A stretch of DNA of 64,000 bases from Ovis canadensis (GCF_042477335.2 NC_091245.1:85598501-85662500), one strand, 5' to 3'; counted from the first letter of the stretch, positions 1-11,990 are shown. Program-made: numbers and translations. Notes: generated from the sequence alone by a model not told the origin.

Positions 1-1140
1 TCTTAGAGGATATGCTTTCGCCACTGAATATGATGTTAGCCATGGGTTTGTCATATATGGCCTTTATTACATTGAAGTAGGCTCTCTCCATGCCCACTTT
101 CTGGAGTTTTTATCATAAATGGGTGATGGAATTTTTTTTTACGTTTTTTTTTTTAAATTTTTATTTTTACTTTATTTTACTTTACAGTACTGTATTGGTT
201 TTGCCATACATTGACATGAATCTACCACAGGTATACATGAGTTCCCAACCCTGAACCCCCCTCCCACCTCCCTCCCCATATCATCTCTCTGGGTCATCCC
301 AGTGCACCAGCCCCAAGCATCCTGTATCCTGTATCGAACCTAGACTAGCGATTTGTTTCTTACATGATATTATACATGTTTCAATGCCATTCTCCCAAAT
401 CATCCCACCCTCTCCCTCTCCCTCTGAGTCCAAAAGTCTGTTCTTTACATCTGTGTCTCTTTTGCTGTTTCGCATACAGGGTTATCATCACCATCTTTCT
501 AAATTCCATATATATGTGTTAGTATACTGTATTGGTGTTTTCCTTTCTGGCTTACTTCACTCTGTATAATCGGCTCCAGTTTCATCCACCTCATCAGAAC
601 GGATTCAAATGTATTCTTTTTAATGGCTGAGTAATACTCCATTGTGTATATGTACCACAGCTTTCTTATCCATTCATCTGCTGATGGACATCTAGGTTGT
701 TTCCATGTCCTGGCTATTATAAACAGTGCTGCGATGAACATTGGGGTACACGTGTCTCTTTCAATTCTGGTTTCCTTGGTGTGTATGCCCAGCAGTTGGA
801 TTGCTGGGTCATAAGGCAGTTCTATTTGTGGTTTTTTAAGGAATCTCCACACTGTTCTCCATAGTGGCTGTACTAGTTTGCATTCCCACCAACAGTGTAA
901 GAGGGTTCCCTTTTCTCCACACCCTCTCCAGCTTGTGGACTTTTGGATTGCAGCCATTCTGACTGGTGTGAAGTGGTACCTCATTGTGGTCTTGATTTGC
1001 ATTTCTCTGATAATGAGATATTGAAATGTCCTTACAGCCCTAAGGTAAGCCCTAAGATAAATCCCACTTGATCATGACATGTGATCCTTTTAATGTATTG
1101 TTGGGTTTGGTTTCCTAGTAATGTGGAAGATTTTAGAGGA
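1..1140 (-). mobile_element. nested LINE-1 copies, antisense
   Basis: Positions 1-131 and about 1045-1140 match minus-strand L1 ORF2 reverse-transcriptase sequence. They align with 60985-61120 and 61240-61320 of the second L1 in this window. Between them, about 132-1025, lies a younger ruminant L1 3' end, also antisense: a poly-T start, the 3' UTR, then the end of ORF2. Its minus-strand translation includes [23 protein letters not shown] sequence and YYSAIKKN, both typical of the L1 ORF2 C-terminus. The younger copy appears to have inserted into the older one with loss of about 100 bp of target. All copies are 5'-truncated and dead. Confidence 0.85.
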
Positions 1141-2115
1141 AGTTTTGGTGGAGTCTTGAGGTCAAAGATCAGACTGGAGTAGGTTCAAGAGACACTGGAA
1201 GAAGAATTAATGGTAGCAACTTTAACTGTTTTGAGGAACGTTGCTTTAGAGGAGACATAAAATGGACAGTAGCTAAAGGGAGATATGGGGTGCAAAGGAG
1301 CTTTATTTTTTTTTAAGAAATTTATATCTTGATGGGAAGGGTCTGATAAAGAAATGAAACCTGAATTTTCTGAATGGAGAGAGATAATCACTGGAGTGAT
1401 GTCTTTGAGGACAGGAGAGGAATGGGATTCTATGTGTAAGTGAACTGGTGGGGTTTGGACAGGAGCATGGATAGTTCATGTAATATCAAGAGGGAAGGAT
1501 GTTGGTGCAGATGCAGGTACATGAGTAGTTGTGGAAAAAGTCTGTGAATGGGCTCTTGTGACTTGTCTCCAATGCTAGGGTCTTCTACCCAACCTATAAA
1601 TGCTGGAGTGCCCCAGGGCTCAGTCATTGACTTGCTTCTCCTACATTCATTTGCTAAAATGATCTTATTAAGTCCAGTGACTTCAAATATGCTGCTCATT
1701 TCCAGATATTTTTATCCTCTCCTAACTTCTCAAACCGCAGACTCATACCCAACTTCTTACCTGGTGTCTATGCTTAGGTGACGAATAGGCATTTTAGACT
1801 TTATGTGTGTACAAGTGAGCAGCTGACTTCTCATCTCCCTTCCCAAATCAGCTGCTCACCCTTCACCATGTATGCATGGCACCATGCACTTGATTGAACA
1901 CCATTTAAACCAAAATGTTGACCTCAGTCCTAATGATTCTGGTTTTCTCATCATTCCACATTCACACTGTACATAAGGCTAGCAGTGACTTCAAAATATA
2001 TCCAAGATCTCAGTACTTTCTTACACATCCTGTGACATCATCCCAGTATGAGCTACCATTGTTTCTCATCTGGGTTATATGATCATGCTTTTATGATCTC
2101 TCTGGTCTCTCTACA
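1141..2115. other. intergenic, no recognised gene
   Basis: I see no exon or gene here. The first 430 bp are purine-rich and may be an old unclassified repeat. The rest looks like unique sequence with only short shadow frames. Confidence 0.5.
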
Positions 2116-2119
2116 TCTA

Positions 2120-2700
2120 CTTTTGTCTCTTTAGTAAAATTTCCACCAATAAGCCAGAATGATTCTTCAGAATGCCACTTTGCTGCTCCAATCTCTTCAA
2201 TGGATTTTTGAAAAAATAAAATCTAAAGTTCTTTACATTATCCACAAGGTCGCAGGTGATCTGGTTCAAGATTAGCTTTCGCTCTCATCTGCTCTCATCT
2301 GCTCACTTTACTCTATAAACAGATCCACCTGCCAAATAAAGCACATCCCACCCCAGGATTCTGCACTGGCTCTTCTCGCTGCCTGCCATGCATTGCCCTG
2401 ATATTCACTGGCTTCCTCTCTCGCTTCTTCAGGTCTGTGTTCAGATAGTCTCCAGAGGGGCCTTCCGTGGCTATCATGTATAAAGTAGCACTTTGCCTAT
2501 CTCCTTCCTCTGCTCTGATTTTCTTTGCTGTATTTATCACTTCCTGAATTTTTCATATATATTTATCTGTCTCCCTTTTCTTGCCAATAAAAGGTTAGGC
2601 TCCACCAGAACTGAGAGTTGTGGTGTTTTACCACCACATACCTACAGCACCCATGCACATAGGTCAGTACTCAATACATGCATTGAATGAATGGGAGCTG
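2120..2700 (+). repeat. L2 LINE remnant
   Basis: Shows the diagnostic L2 3' end: a CTCCAATC...TCAATGGATTT segment, then a GGTTAGGCTCCACCAGAACTGAGAG-type tail, and an ending like CTCAATACATGCATTGAATGAATG. Very old and diverged. Confidence 0.7.
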
Positions 2701-2924
2701 TTAAAATTTGAAAACAGAAATGAGGTGATGTGATCAGGATTGGATGAAGGCAAAAATAGGAGGAGGCATTGCAGTTGGGGACCGGGCTCTTACAATAATT
2801 TTGGTGAGATAAGGTTGACTTGGTTGACTTGGTATATGGTAGAAGCAATAGGGCTATTAAAAAGAGACTGATTGAAGTCTTCTCCCACTCAAAGTTGTAC
2901 ACCCCAATTTTGCTCAAGCTTCAC

Positions 2925-3135
2925 TTCTCTGACCCATTTACAAATTTGGTCTCCTGGCAAAATACTTGTCAAATGTCTTGGCACATAGTGAGAGAATGCT
3001 AATTGGAAGTAGGCATGGATATCATGAAATTTGATGCCTTCCTCCTACAGATGAGAAAACTGAGCTCCAGAGAGCTAGAGATTCCACTCAGAGTCTCTTG
3101 TTGGCGAAAGGAGCCAAGACTCAACCTGCTTTCCT
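2925..3135 (+). repeat. MIR-type SINE remnant
   Basis: The MIR core-like phrase ACAGATGAGAAAACTGAG at 3050-3067 is followed by diverged MIR sequence, with weaker similarity before it. Confidence 0.5.
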
Positions 3136-4068
3136 TATTCTCCTGCGCTCTTTCATCTCCCTACTCATTGTATTATAGAACTGTAAGAAAAAAATGCATG
3201 TACTTTTTAACATCTTAAGGGCTTTGAAACTGCTGTTTTAAAAATAACTTGCTATGTGATCACAAGTTCAAGTTTGGCTTTTTGCACTTTAATTGTATTT
3301 TGGGCTGTGCTGAGAAGTCCCAAGAGAGTATATCAGGTTTTCACTGGAGTCTTTCTATTCAGTGGCTTCAGACAGTGGGGCAGCAAGCAAAGGCATCATT
3401 CCAAGGTTGATTCCCTGTTTGCTTCATGATCCTCCTGGATAGCTACTTAATATCATCTTTAAGGCAGAATCTCAAAAAGCGGACTCTGTCCAGTGTTTTA
3501 AGGAAAATGCAAAATAAATTGAGTAGTATCAGTAGACAGCCTGAAGAAAAATAAAGAAAATAACTTTTCCACACTAATGTAGATTCATTTCAACACGTAT
3601 CATTAATGTAAATTTTCACCTTCATAGTGCCCAGGCAACAATATCTCAACATTAAGTGTAATAACTGCTGAGGGCACTTTCCCGCCTCTCAACAAAACCT
3701 CAGCACGCTTTCCCTCCCTCCTTCATATATTCAGGTCTAATTTGCACAGGGTTCAGAAGCATTTCATTCATTCAAGTAAATAGGCTGCTTGTTCCTGATG
3801 AGCTCATCACACAAAAGCTTCTTAAGAGCCCTCCTCTCCTTGGCAAGGTAATATGTGATCCTGACACCCAGGGTGAGAAGAGAAAAGGAGTTATTCACTT
3901 GGGACTGATGGCCTGAGAAGCTAAAGAATACATGTGTAGAAGCAGTGTTGTTTCTATTGGCAACTACTTTCACAAAGTTTGTCTTTGGTTTATACCCCTT
4001 GAACCTGAGCAATGCAGACTCTGCACAGGTTTGAGAGGTGTGCTTTTGGCCTCCCTTTGGTTCACTTT
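3136..4068. other. intergenic, no recognised gene
   Basis: About 930 bp with no gene or repeat that I can name. Moderately AT-rich. Confidence 0.5.
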
Positions 4069-4241
4069 GGGCTTCCCTGGTGGCTCAGATGGTAAAGACT
4101 CTGCCTGCAACCCAGGAGTCCTGGGTTTGATCCCTGGCTTGGGATGATCCCCTGGAGAAGGTAATGGCAACCCACTTCAGTATTCTTGCCTGGAGATTTC
4201 CATGGACAGAGGAGCCTGGCAGGCTACAGTCCATGGAGGGC
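4069..4241 (+). mobile_element. Bov-tA SINE
   Basis: Begins GGGCTTCCCTGGTGGCTCAG with a tRNA-like A box and GGTTTGATCCCTGG B-box region, then the BovA body TGGCAACCCACTTCAGTATTCTTGCC and the AGGAGCCTGGCAGGCTACAG segment. Confidence 0.93.
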
Positions 4242-4332
4242 TGATTTTTTCTTCCCATGCTGCATCCTGTCCCTTCCAGTCTCTGCTGAAGCTGTTTCTT
4301 TTTTAGGAATCTGAGAATATAAAGAAGAAAGC

Positions 4333-4734
4333 TGTTAGGGGGTTAAATTGTCTCCTTCCAAAATTCATATGTTGTAGTTCTAACCTCCCAATACCTCAAA
4401 TTCTGACCTTATTTGGAAACGGGGTCCTTGCATAGGTAATATAGTTGAGGTCATACTACAGAAGGGTTGGACACTAACCCACTATGACTGGTATCTTTAT
4501 GAAAGGGAAGTTTGGACATGCATAGGGAGAGGAGCATGTGGAAATTAGTGCCCAAACCAAAGAACTACTGTTAAACTCTTGGAGAGTCCTGGAACAGACC
4601 CTTCTCTAGGGCCTTCTGAGGGAACACGGCTCTGATCACGCTTTGATCTTGGATTTCTGCCTCTAGAACTGTAAAGACAAGAGACTCCTACTGTGTGAGC
4701 TGCATGGTGTGCAGCACTTTTGTTACAGCAGCCC
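4333..4734 (+). mobile_element. MaLR LTR (MLT1-like), 3' end interrupted by BovB
   Basis: Begins TGTTAGGGGG and contains TTCATATGTTG, CTGACCTTATTTGGAAA, a TATGACTGG...CTTTATGAAA section, CCTCTAGAACTGTAA and an end TTTGTTACAGCAGCCC. These are the landmarks of mammalian MaLR LTRs. It is an old solo LTR. BovB sequence starts directly after CAGCAGCCC. Confidence 0.75.
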
Positions 4735-5210
4735 TTTGCCAACAAAGGTCCGTCTAGTCAAGTCTATGGTTTTTCCGGTGGTCATGTATGGATGTGAGAG
4801 TTGGACTGTGAAGAAGGCTGAGCACCGAAGAATTGATGCTTTTGAATTGTGGTGTTGGAGAAGACTCTTGAGAGTCCCTTGGACTGCAAGGAGATCCAGC
4901 CAGTCCATCCTAAAGGAGACCAGTCCTGGGTGTTCATGGGAGGGACTGATGCTGAGGCTGAAACTCCAATACTTTGACCAACTTATGTGAAGAGCTGACT
5001 CATTGGAAAAAACTCTGATGCTGAGAGGGATTGGGGTCAGGAGGAGAAAGGGACAACAGAGGATGAGATGGCTGGATGGCATCACTGACTTGATGCACAC
5101 GAGTCTGGGTGAACTCCGGGAGTTGGTGATGGACAGGGAGGCCTGGCATGCTGCGATTCATGGGGTCGCAAGGAGTCAGACACGACTGAGCAACTGAACT
5201 GAACTGAATG
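4735..5210 (+). mobile_element. BovB (RTE) LINE 3' fragment
   Basis: The translation includes KVRLVKSMVFPVVMYGCESW and an [17 protein letters not shown] block from the BovB ORF C-terminus. It ends in the typical GACTGAGCAACTGAACTGAACTGA tail. 5'-truncated, with stops. Confidence 0.92.
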
Positions 5211-5218
5211 AAGGAATT

Positions 5219-5429
5219 TGTTGTTGAGTTGCTAAGTCATGTCTAACTCTTTTGCAACCCCATGGACTGTAGCCCACCAAGCTTCTCTGTTCATGGAATT
5301 TCCTAGGCAAGAACACTGGAGTAGGTTGCCTATTCCTTCTCCAGGGGATCTTCCCAACCTGGGGATCAAACCTGCGTCTCCTTCTTTGGCAGGCAGATTA
5401 TTTTTCACTGAGCCACCAGGGAAGCCCAA
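5219..5429 (-). mobile_element. Bov-tA SINE
   Basis: Complete antisense copy: TTGAGTTGCTAAGTCATGTC at the start and CACTGAGCCACCAGGGAAGC at the end. It lies 8 bp after a BovB end. Confidence 0.93.
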
Positions 5430-5499
5430 TGGAGGAATGGCAGAGTGTTGATTTCCCAGGTTTAGCTCTGTCTCAAGCTATAGCATCCTCTGTGAGCTT

Positions 5500-6085
5500 C
5501 TGAAATATACATGGGATCATGTCATTGCCCAATTTAAAGCCCTCCAGTGGCTCTCACCTCCCTCATTACTGGGCCCTCAAGACCAACCCAGTCTTCCCCA
5601 AGAAGCTCTCTGACACGATCTCCTATTACTCTTTTCCTTGTGACTCTCTGCAACCCCACTGCACCTTGCATGCATACTCAATCATGTCTGACTCTTTGCC
5701 ACTCCATGGACTGTAGCCTGTCAGGCTCCTCTGTCTGTAAGATTATGTCCACAAGAATACTGGACCTTACTATTCTATGAACTCTAAGCACATAGATATT
5801 CACATCTTTTTTTCCTCTCTCAAATTTGGTTTTTGTTCAAAACTAATTTCCTTGACCACCCTATGAAGAATAACACTTATTTTGCTTTTTTCCTCCTTCA
5901 ATAACACCTCTCAGTACCTAATTCCATGTATCTCTTTATCGCTTGTCATCATCTGCAAGCAGGTAAGCTTCTCAAGTGTAGGAACTGGCAAGTTTGTTGT
6001 ATCCTCAAAGCCTTTGAATGGTGGAATACATCAAAGGAGCTCAATGTATATTTCCTGAATGAATGGATGATTTGCCCAACACTTG
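5500..6085 (+). repeat. L2 LINE remnant with internal SINE scrap
   Basis: AAAGCCCTCCAGTGGCTCTC at 5537-5556 is the classic L2 phrase. The 3' end near 5930-6070 has AAGCTTCTCAAGTGTAGGAAC and GCTCAATGTATATTTCCTGA. A piece of BovA interrupts it at about 5676-5738. Confidence 0.65.
5676..5738 (-). mobile_element. BovA-type SINE fragment
   Basis: ACTCAATCATGTCTGACTCTTTGCC and CATGGACTGTAGCCTGTCAG match the antisense 3' part of Bov-tA. Only about 60 bp are present. Confidence 0.75.
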
Positions 6086-6475
6086 GAGATATTATAATTT
6101 TAAAATTTCAACAGCTATATTTCCACTGCCTACTGGGTTGCTGCTTTCACTTTTACTGTGAGATTGATTCCACTTCCTTTGTGTCTGAAAACACTCCTTC
6201 TCTCATCATTTCCTAGCACAGACTCCCAGGAAGGGTATTTCCTAAATGAGAAAGGACAGAAAATGAGGAACTCTGAGGAGTCATTCCTCTTATCACCTAT
6301 ATCCTTTGCAGAGTCTGGAACATGACAAATAATGGACGTAAGGAATCAACAGGAAATTATTTTTTTACTCTTTTTTTTAAAAAAAACAACTAAATTTTAA
6401 TCAACTAAATTTCACCAAAAGTAACCTATGCTCTTCAGGTGAACCTCATACTTGGCTTAAACGATCTTCAGTTTA
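6086..6475. other. intergenic, no recognised gene
   Basis: A short AT-rich interval with a T-rich/A-rich run at 6359-6390. Nothing gene-like seen. Confidence 0.5.
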
Positions 6476-6960
6476 CCCAGTTGCTAAGATGGTCCCCAGT
6501 GATCGCTTTGTCTAGGTATTCAGGCTGTTTATAATCCCTTCCTTCCCCTTGAATGTGAGGTGGTTTAGTAGCTCACTTTCTAAGGAACAGAATAGAGCAA
6601 GGTGATGGGCTGTTACTTCTGAGATTAAGTATAGAGAGACTAGCTTACACCTTGAGTGCTCTGGCTCTCTCCCTCGTGGATGGTGCGGTTTAGGGAAAAG
6701 CCAGCTGCCATCTTATAAGTCAGTCATGTAGAGAGGCCCACATGACTGAGCTTGAAAGCTGATTCTCCCCCTACTTGAGCTGTGAGATGACTGCAGCCCT
6801 GGGTGACTGATTCGAGGGCTTATGGGAGACTCTGAGCCAGAAACCCCTGCTAATATAGTCCCTGATTCCTGGCCCACAGAAACTGTGGGGAAACAGATGT
6901 TGTCCTCCATGGATAAGTGTTGGACTCATTTGTTACGTGGAAGTAGACAACGCATATACC
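6476..6960 (+). mobile_element. MaLR LTR (MLT1-like)
   Basis: Carries the MaLR landmarks AGCTGCCATCTTATAAG, AGATGACTGCAGCCCTGG, GAGACTCTGAGCCAGAA, GATTCCTGGCCCACAGAAAC and a terminal TTTGTTACGTGG. A degenerate solo LTR. Confidence 0.7.
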
Positions 6961-7002
6961 ATGTGCTGTGTTTGATTTGTCGTCATCAATTTTAAAGGAC
7001 TG

Positions 7003-7660
7003 CTATGGCATCTGATCCCATCACTTCATGGGAAATAGATGGGGAAACAGTGGAAATAGTGTCAGACTTTATTTTGGGGGGCTCCAAAATCCCTGCAGAT
7101 GGTGACTGCAGCCATGAAATTAAAAGACACTTAGTCCTTGGAAGAAAAGTTATGACCAACCTAGATAGCATATTCAAAAGCAGAGACATTACTTTGCCGA
7201 CTAAGGTCCGTCTAGTCAAGGCTATGGTTTTTCCTGTGGTCATGTATGGATGTGAGAGTTGGACTGTGAAGCAGGCTGAGCACCAAAGAATTGATGCTTT
7301 TGAACTGTGGTGTTGGAGAAGACTCTTGAGAGTCCCTTGGACTGCAAGGAGATCCAACTAGTCCATTCTGAAGGAGATCAGCCCTGGGATTTCTTTGGAA
7401 GGAATAATGCTGAAGCTGAAACTCCAGTACTTTGGGCACCTCATGCGAAGAGTTGACTCATTGGAAAAGACTCTGATGCTGGGAGGGATTGGGGGCAAGA
7501 GGAGAAGGGGATGACAGAGGATGAGATGGCTGGATGGCATCACTGACTAGATGGACGTGAGTCTGAGTGAACTCCGGGAGCTGGTGATGGACAGGGAGGC
7601 CTGGCGTGCTGATTCACGGGGTCACAGAGAGTCTGACATGACTGAGCAACTGAACTAAAT
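7003..7660 (+). mobile_element. BovB (RTE) LINE 3' fragment
   Basis: An open stretch of about 118 codons encodes SDPITSWEIDGETVEIVSDF, then an HEIKRHLVLGRKVMTNLDSI segment and GCESWTVKQAEH, all C-terminal BovB sequence. It ends in GACTGAGCAACTGAACT. 5'-truncated. Confidence 0.93.
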
Positions 7661-7814
7661 GTGTAAAGTTATCTTAAGATGATTCTTTCGAAGGCAAATA
7701 TACATACATACAAGAGGTTTTTTCTTTTTTTTTTCCCACATCTGAATTTAGCCTGTAACATTTATTTTTGTATATTAAATGGCCAAAATGCAAATATATG
7801 AAAGCTCTGTTTGT

Positions 7815-8000
7815 ATGTTGCCCCATTTAATCCTCATGAACACTGTCTGAAATAAGGTGCTTCATTACCCCATCTTAACTAAAGAGAAGGTGAGGAACAA
7901 GCAGTGTAAGCAGCTTGCCCAGGGTCATACAGCCAGTATGTGGTGGAGCCTGACAGCCCAGTTCTAAAGCTGAGGCCTTGACCATTAATCTGTGCTGTTA
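7815..8000 (+). repeat. MIR SINE
   Basis: The MIR core AGCTTGCCCAGGGTCATACAG sits at 7911-7931, with TTAATCCTCATGAACACTG before it and an ACCATTAATCTGTGCTGTTA end. Confidence 0.75.
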
Positions 8001-9115
8001 CTTAGACAAAAAGGTTGATTAGACTATTAAAATAGGTCAAATTGCTTTAAAAACTAGTTCTACCTCTTGTGTAGAAGAGTTGTTCAACCAGAATGAGAGT
8101 TTTCATGATTCAAAGATGCAATGTGACCAAACTTTGAATTCTCAGAATTAAATGAGATGAGATTTTTAAAAATATTCAAATGAGGAGACAAAAACTAAAT
8201 TATCATTGGAAAAAAACAAAAAAATTTACCCTCATAGAGGCAAGGACATTCAAATCACTTTGCTGATCAGACTTTGAGACATTATTAGATTTATTGACAC
8301 ATTTCAAACACATCAGTATGTGCTGACAGCAAGAAGTACGAGGATTTTTTTGACCCAGTTGTGCTGCCTCTTGACCCACGTCAGCAAATGCCCACAGTGT
8401 AGATAGAAACTCCTCTGGAGAAAGGTTTTAGGAATTCTGAGAAATTGCAAGTTCCCGTGCATTTTTGTTTCATAGATGAAGGTTGCCCTACCTGCCTTTC
8501 AGGGTTGTGCTGCTCCAGATTCAGTGAGATGAAGTCTGAAAAGATTCCAGGAGCTGTAGATCCCAAATGTAGGGATACTTATTTTTTTATCATTGGTAGA
8601 AGGAAAACGTACTAAATGCAGATCATGTGCATTCTGCTTCCTGTAGGCACAGAGCAGTAACAACTGAAAAGTGCTGCTGGGGCAGCCCAGGTGCTGTGAC
8701 GTCCAGAGCACACAGACCCAAGCAGTTAATTCAGAAGGAGAGAAAGGTGGCTGGTGTCATGACAGCAGCCAGGAACTGGCCAGTCTCCAGTGCCCCCGCA
8801 AGGAGCCGTGGTTTCTGAGGTTCAGTCGCAGCCACCCACACAGAACTCAACTGCTAGAGTCAAAGTCAAAGCACATTTAGCTTTTCAGCCACAGAACCTA
8901 GGGCCAGTGCCTGCCCAATGGTCTGCACACATGAGTGCTGGGGACCTGTTCCCTCCACGAACATTCCCCGGCTTCCGGATGTGCCAGTGGACGGGTACTA
9001 AGGGTACCATGGTGCATACAGCAGACCCAGGATGTGCCCCTGTGCCACTTACAGCCACGAAACGATTGTGCAAAGGATTTTGCGTACAGCTGAACAGAGA
9101 TTGGACTATCCTAGT
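8001..9115. other. intergenic, no recognised gene or repeat
   Basis: About 1.1 kb. The second half (8640-9110) is unusually GC-rich for the window, but it shows no splice-consistent exon or known domain in any frame. Confidence 0.45.
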
Positions 9116-9118
9116 TAG

Positions 9119-9316
9119 TACTCAGTTCAGTTCAGTTCAGTTGCTCAGTCGTGTCCGACTCTTTGTGACCCCATGAATTGCAGCACGCCAGCCCTCCCTG
9201 TCCATCACCAACTCCCCCGGAGTTTACTCAGACTCACGTCCATCGAGTCAGTGATGCCATCCAGCCATCTCATCCTCTGTCGTCCCCTTCTCCTCCTGCC
9301 CCCAATCCCTCTCAGT
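9119..9316 (-). mobile_element. BovB LINE 3'-end fragment
   Basis: Opens with the CAGTTCAGTTCAGTTCAGTT tail, then GCTCAGTCGTGTCCGACTC and CCATCACCAACTCCCCCGG, the antisense 3' end of BovB. AGTACT occurs on both sides and may be a short target duplication. Confidence 0.9.
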
Positions 9317-10180
9317 ACTAGCATATTCTAAAACCTCTATACGTTGTGAAGTCGTTTGTTTCTTCTGTGGTTCAGGATAACTTCATAAAACCATGGAGCT
9401 TAGATAGAAATAATGGTTTTCAACTGGTTAACCCATTCATTCTCAGAGATAAAGATTCAGGGGTTCTGTGTGCTTTCCCCAGGGTTGCTCAGCTGGAGAG
9501 GGGGCCAGGACTGTGCCCGCAGAGGGGGGTCCACTATTCTGGGGTTTACCCCCCACCCCCGGGCTCAACACGGACCCCAGTGTCCATTAGCAGACAGGGC
9601 GGGGAGTGATTTGTGTTCCTTCTGTCTCTGCTCTGAGGTCTCTGGATGTCCGGGTCACTGTCACAGTACCGTGCCTAGAAATTCTGGAACTTCCTGACAG
9701 AGCCAGTCTAGAGTGCTCCAAGAGTTGTTTTTCTGTCATTATTTCCCTGAATCCTGTCTAACTGATGGCACCTAACTTGAGAAAGGATTCCTTTTGACCT
9801 TTTTTTAGGGACTGGTTCATTACTTACAAGATACTTTTTAAAGTCTGCCAGACGCTAGAGCATAACATTTCTAATCAGAGCTCAACCAATCCCAGAAAAC
9901 TAGTTTTAGTGAAAAATGAAGTGACTAATGGACTAGGTCTGAATGATTATGAGGTGGGTGATAATCCTATTTTCCTAGTCAAAATAATGTAGAGCTGTTA
10001 AATTCAACTTCTGAGGTTGTTTGTGGGTTTGAATATTAATCTTACTGAACACACACCTTTTTATTCCAACTGTAATTTGAATGCTCAAAATGTAATCATA
10101 CGTAAGAAAACATGAGCTTTAGTATTTAAAATTAAAGCGTCCAGTTCATAATCTGGTCCCTAAGCATTTTACGGTTCATC
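9317..10180. other. intergenic with GC-rich patch, unclassified
   Basis: 9470-9720 is locally GC-rich, with a CCCCCCACCCCCGGG-type run. No known domain or repeat family is recognised. The rest is AT-rich. Confidence 0.45.
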
Positions 10181-10184
10181 AGGG

Positions 10185-10357
10185 GAAAGGGATCAACGTT
10201 TCCTGAGTACCTACCGTGTGCCAGGCTCTTCACTGGCATCTTTTTCTTCATATGTTATGGTTTATCCTTCAGCTCTCTCAGACACTTGTAATTATCCCTT
10301 TATTACAGAAGATGAAATTGGTGCCCAGAAAGTCACTGGTGGTGCTGGGGTTTGAAT
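10185..10357 (+). repeat. MIR SINE, 3' end replaced by BovA
   Basis: TGAGTACCTACCGTGTGCCAGG at the start and ATTACAGAAGATGAAATTGG are MIR phrases. The core runs into a Bov-tA end at about 10358. Confidence 0.75.
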
Positions 10358-10446
10358 CCCAGGGACGGAGAAGCCTGGTGGGCTGCCATCTATGGGGTTG
10401 CACAGAGTCGGACACAGCTGAAGCGAGTTAGCAACAGCAGCAACTG
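10358..10446 (+). mobile_element. Bov-A SINE 3' fragment
   Basis: ACGGAGAAGCCTGGTGGGCT and GGTTGCACAGAGTCGGACAC, ending in an AGCAACAGCAGCAAC tail. Confidence 0.88.
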
Positions 10447-10589
10447 CTAAAACTTCTATTTTCTATGATACCAGATGATTTAACATCATTCCTAGAAAGA
10501 CTGTCTAATTGAGAATCTGTAGTTTTGCCCCTTAATCCAATAAGTGAGCCTGATTTATACTGAAGGAATTCAAAGATTCATATAGCAAC

Positions 10590-10850
10590 TACCCAAATTT
10601 GACAGCAAATCCATCTGATAGTGACTGCCATAATGACAGTGATAAAAATGGTTCAGAGCAAGCCAGACACAATTACACTTCATATGTACAGTCTCAGTTG
10701 AGTCCCACGACCATCCTGTCAAGTACCTGCTGTTATTATACTGATTGGCCGAGCCCCTGTGTGGTGAGGATGGGATGGGAACCCAGAGATGCTAATGTCT
10801 GGGGCGATGCTTTTATCACTCTTCTGTACAGTTGTCAAATTAAATAGAAC
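10590..10850 (+). repeat. possible MIR remnant
   Basis: Weak similarity to MIR order: a GACCATCCTGTCAAGTACC section, then GGGATGGGAACCCAGAGATG and a final GCTTTTATCACTCTTCTGTA. Low confidence. Confidence 0.4.
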
Positions 10851-11525
10851 AAAGCAAGGCACCTAAAGACTAATTATCAATATATTTACTTAAATTACTT
10901 GATGGAAGACAATATTTTAATGATTTATAAGGGTTATCCCCATGTTAACAAAGAGGGAGTTCTTATCATGCTTGGTAGTGGTAAGAGTGGTGATGATAAG
11001 ATACAAGGTCTAAAGTCCCCTCAATGATAACATGTTGAAGAGAAATCCAATGGAATCAGCCCTTCAAGTAGTAGGAGTCAGGGCTGGGGTAACCCACCAT
11101 ACTATAATGAAATAGGGGAGATTTTGTATTTCTGAGCGCAGTGTGCTGGTGACATCAACCAGACGGAATTACCTTGAAACTGACCTTCCCCGCTCTTTAG
11201 AAGGAATGGGCTTCCCTGCTGTTCTGAGCCAACCTGCCTCCACCACTGGGGACAACCCACAGGCCTGCTCTGCCAAGGGAGACTTGCCTCCAAGTCTCTC
11301 TGGCTTAGCACTTCATCGTTTTCTATGGAAAGGTTGAATCAAAATAGATAAAGGTCAATCTCTGACACCTATCTCTCTGGGCAACATCTATTTGAGACTC
11401 TCTTTTAGGAGGCAGGAATAGGAGAATGTTTCTGAATTGTGTTCATCTTCAATCATTTAAACCGCTCTTTTGTATCACAGCTGCTCAACTATGCAGTCTT
11501 ACATCCCTAATCTCCCTTTTGCCCC
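10851..11525. other. intergenic, no recognised gene
   Basis: Mixed composition with a modest GC-rich patch at 11150-11300. No gene or named repeat seen. Confidence 0.5.
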
Positions 11526-11739
11526 TGTTGTTTTTGTTTCGTTTCTAAGTCATGTCTGACTCTTTGTGAAACTGTGGACTATGGCCCACCAGGCTTCTCT
11601 GTCTAATGGGATCTCCCAGGCAAGAATATTGGAGTGGGTTGCCATTTCCATCTCAAAGGGATCTCCCGACTCAGGGATCGAACCTGTGTCTCATGCATTG
11701 GCAGGCAGATTGTTTACCGCTGAGCCACCAAGGAAACCC
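11526..11739 (-). mobile_element. Bov-tA SINE
   Basis: An antisense full-length copy, TTTCTAAGTCATGTCTGACTC through CGCTGAGCCACCAAGGAAAC. It is the last substantial young SINE before the repeat-poor VAV3 3' region. Confidence 0.93.
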
Positions 11740-11754
11740 TTTTGCCCCTATTAA

Positions 11755-11990
11755 GTGTGGTGGTACAGGCTCTGGAGTCAGACCATCCAAGTTGGAACTC
11801 TCTGATACTTGCCAGCTCTGTAAGATGGGTCAAGCTACAGCCTCTCAAAATGCCTGTTCCTTCATCTGAAAAGCGGAGGTAATATGGGGTTATACCTCCT
11901 GGGGTTATTGTAAATTAGAGCACATAAAGCATTTAGAACTGTGTGGCACATGGTAAGCATGTCAATGATATATTATCTGCAACTATTGCA
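11755..11990 (+). repeat. MIR SINE
   Basis: GCTCTGGAGTCAGACCATCC, CTTGCCAGCTCTGTAAGATG and CCTGGGGTTATTGTAAATTA are characteristic MIR segments in the right order. Confidence 0.8.

Noticed and set aside
8640..9110. A protein-coding exon in the GC-rich segment
   Set aside because: Frames are open but short, with no known domain and no convincing splice sites or poly(A) context.
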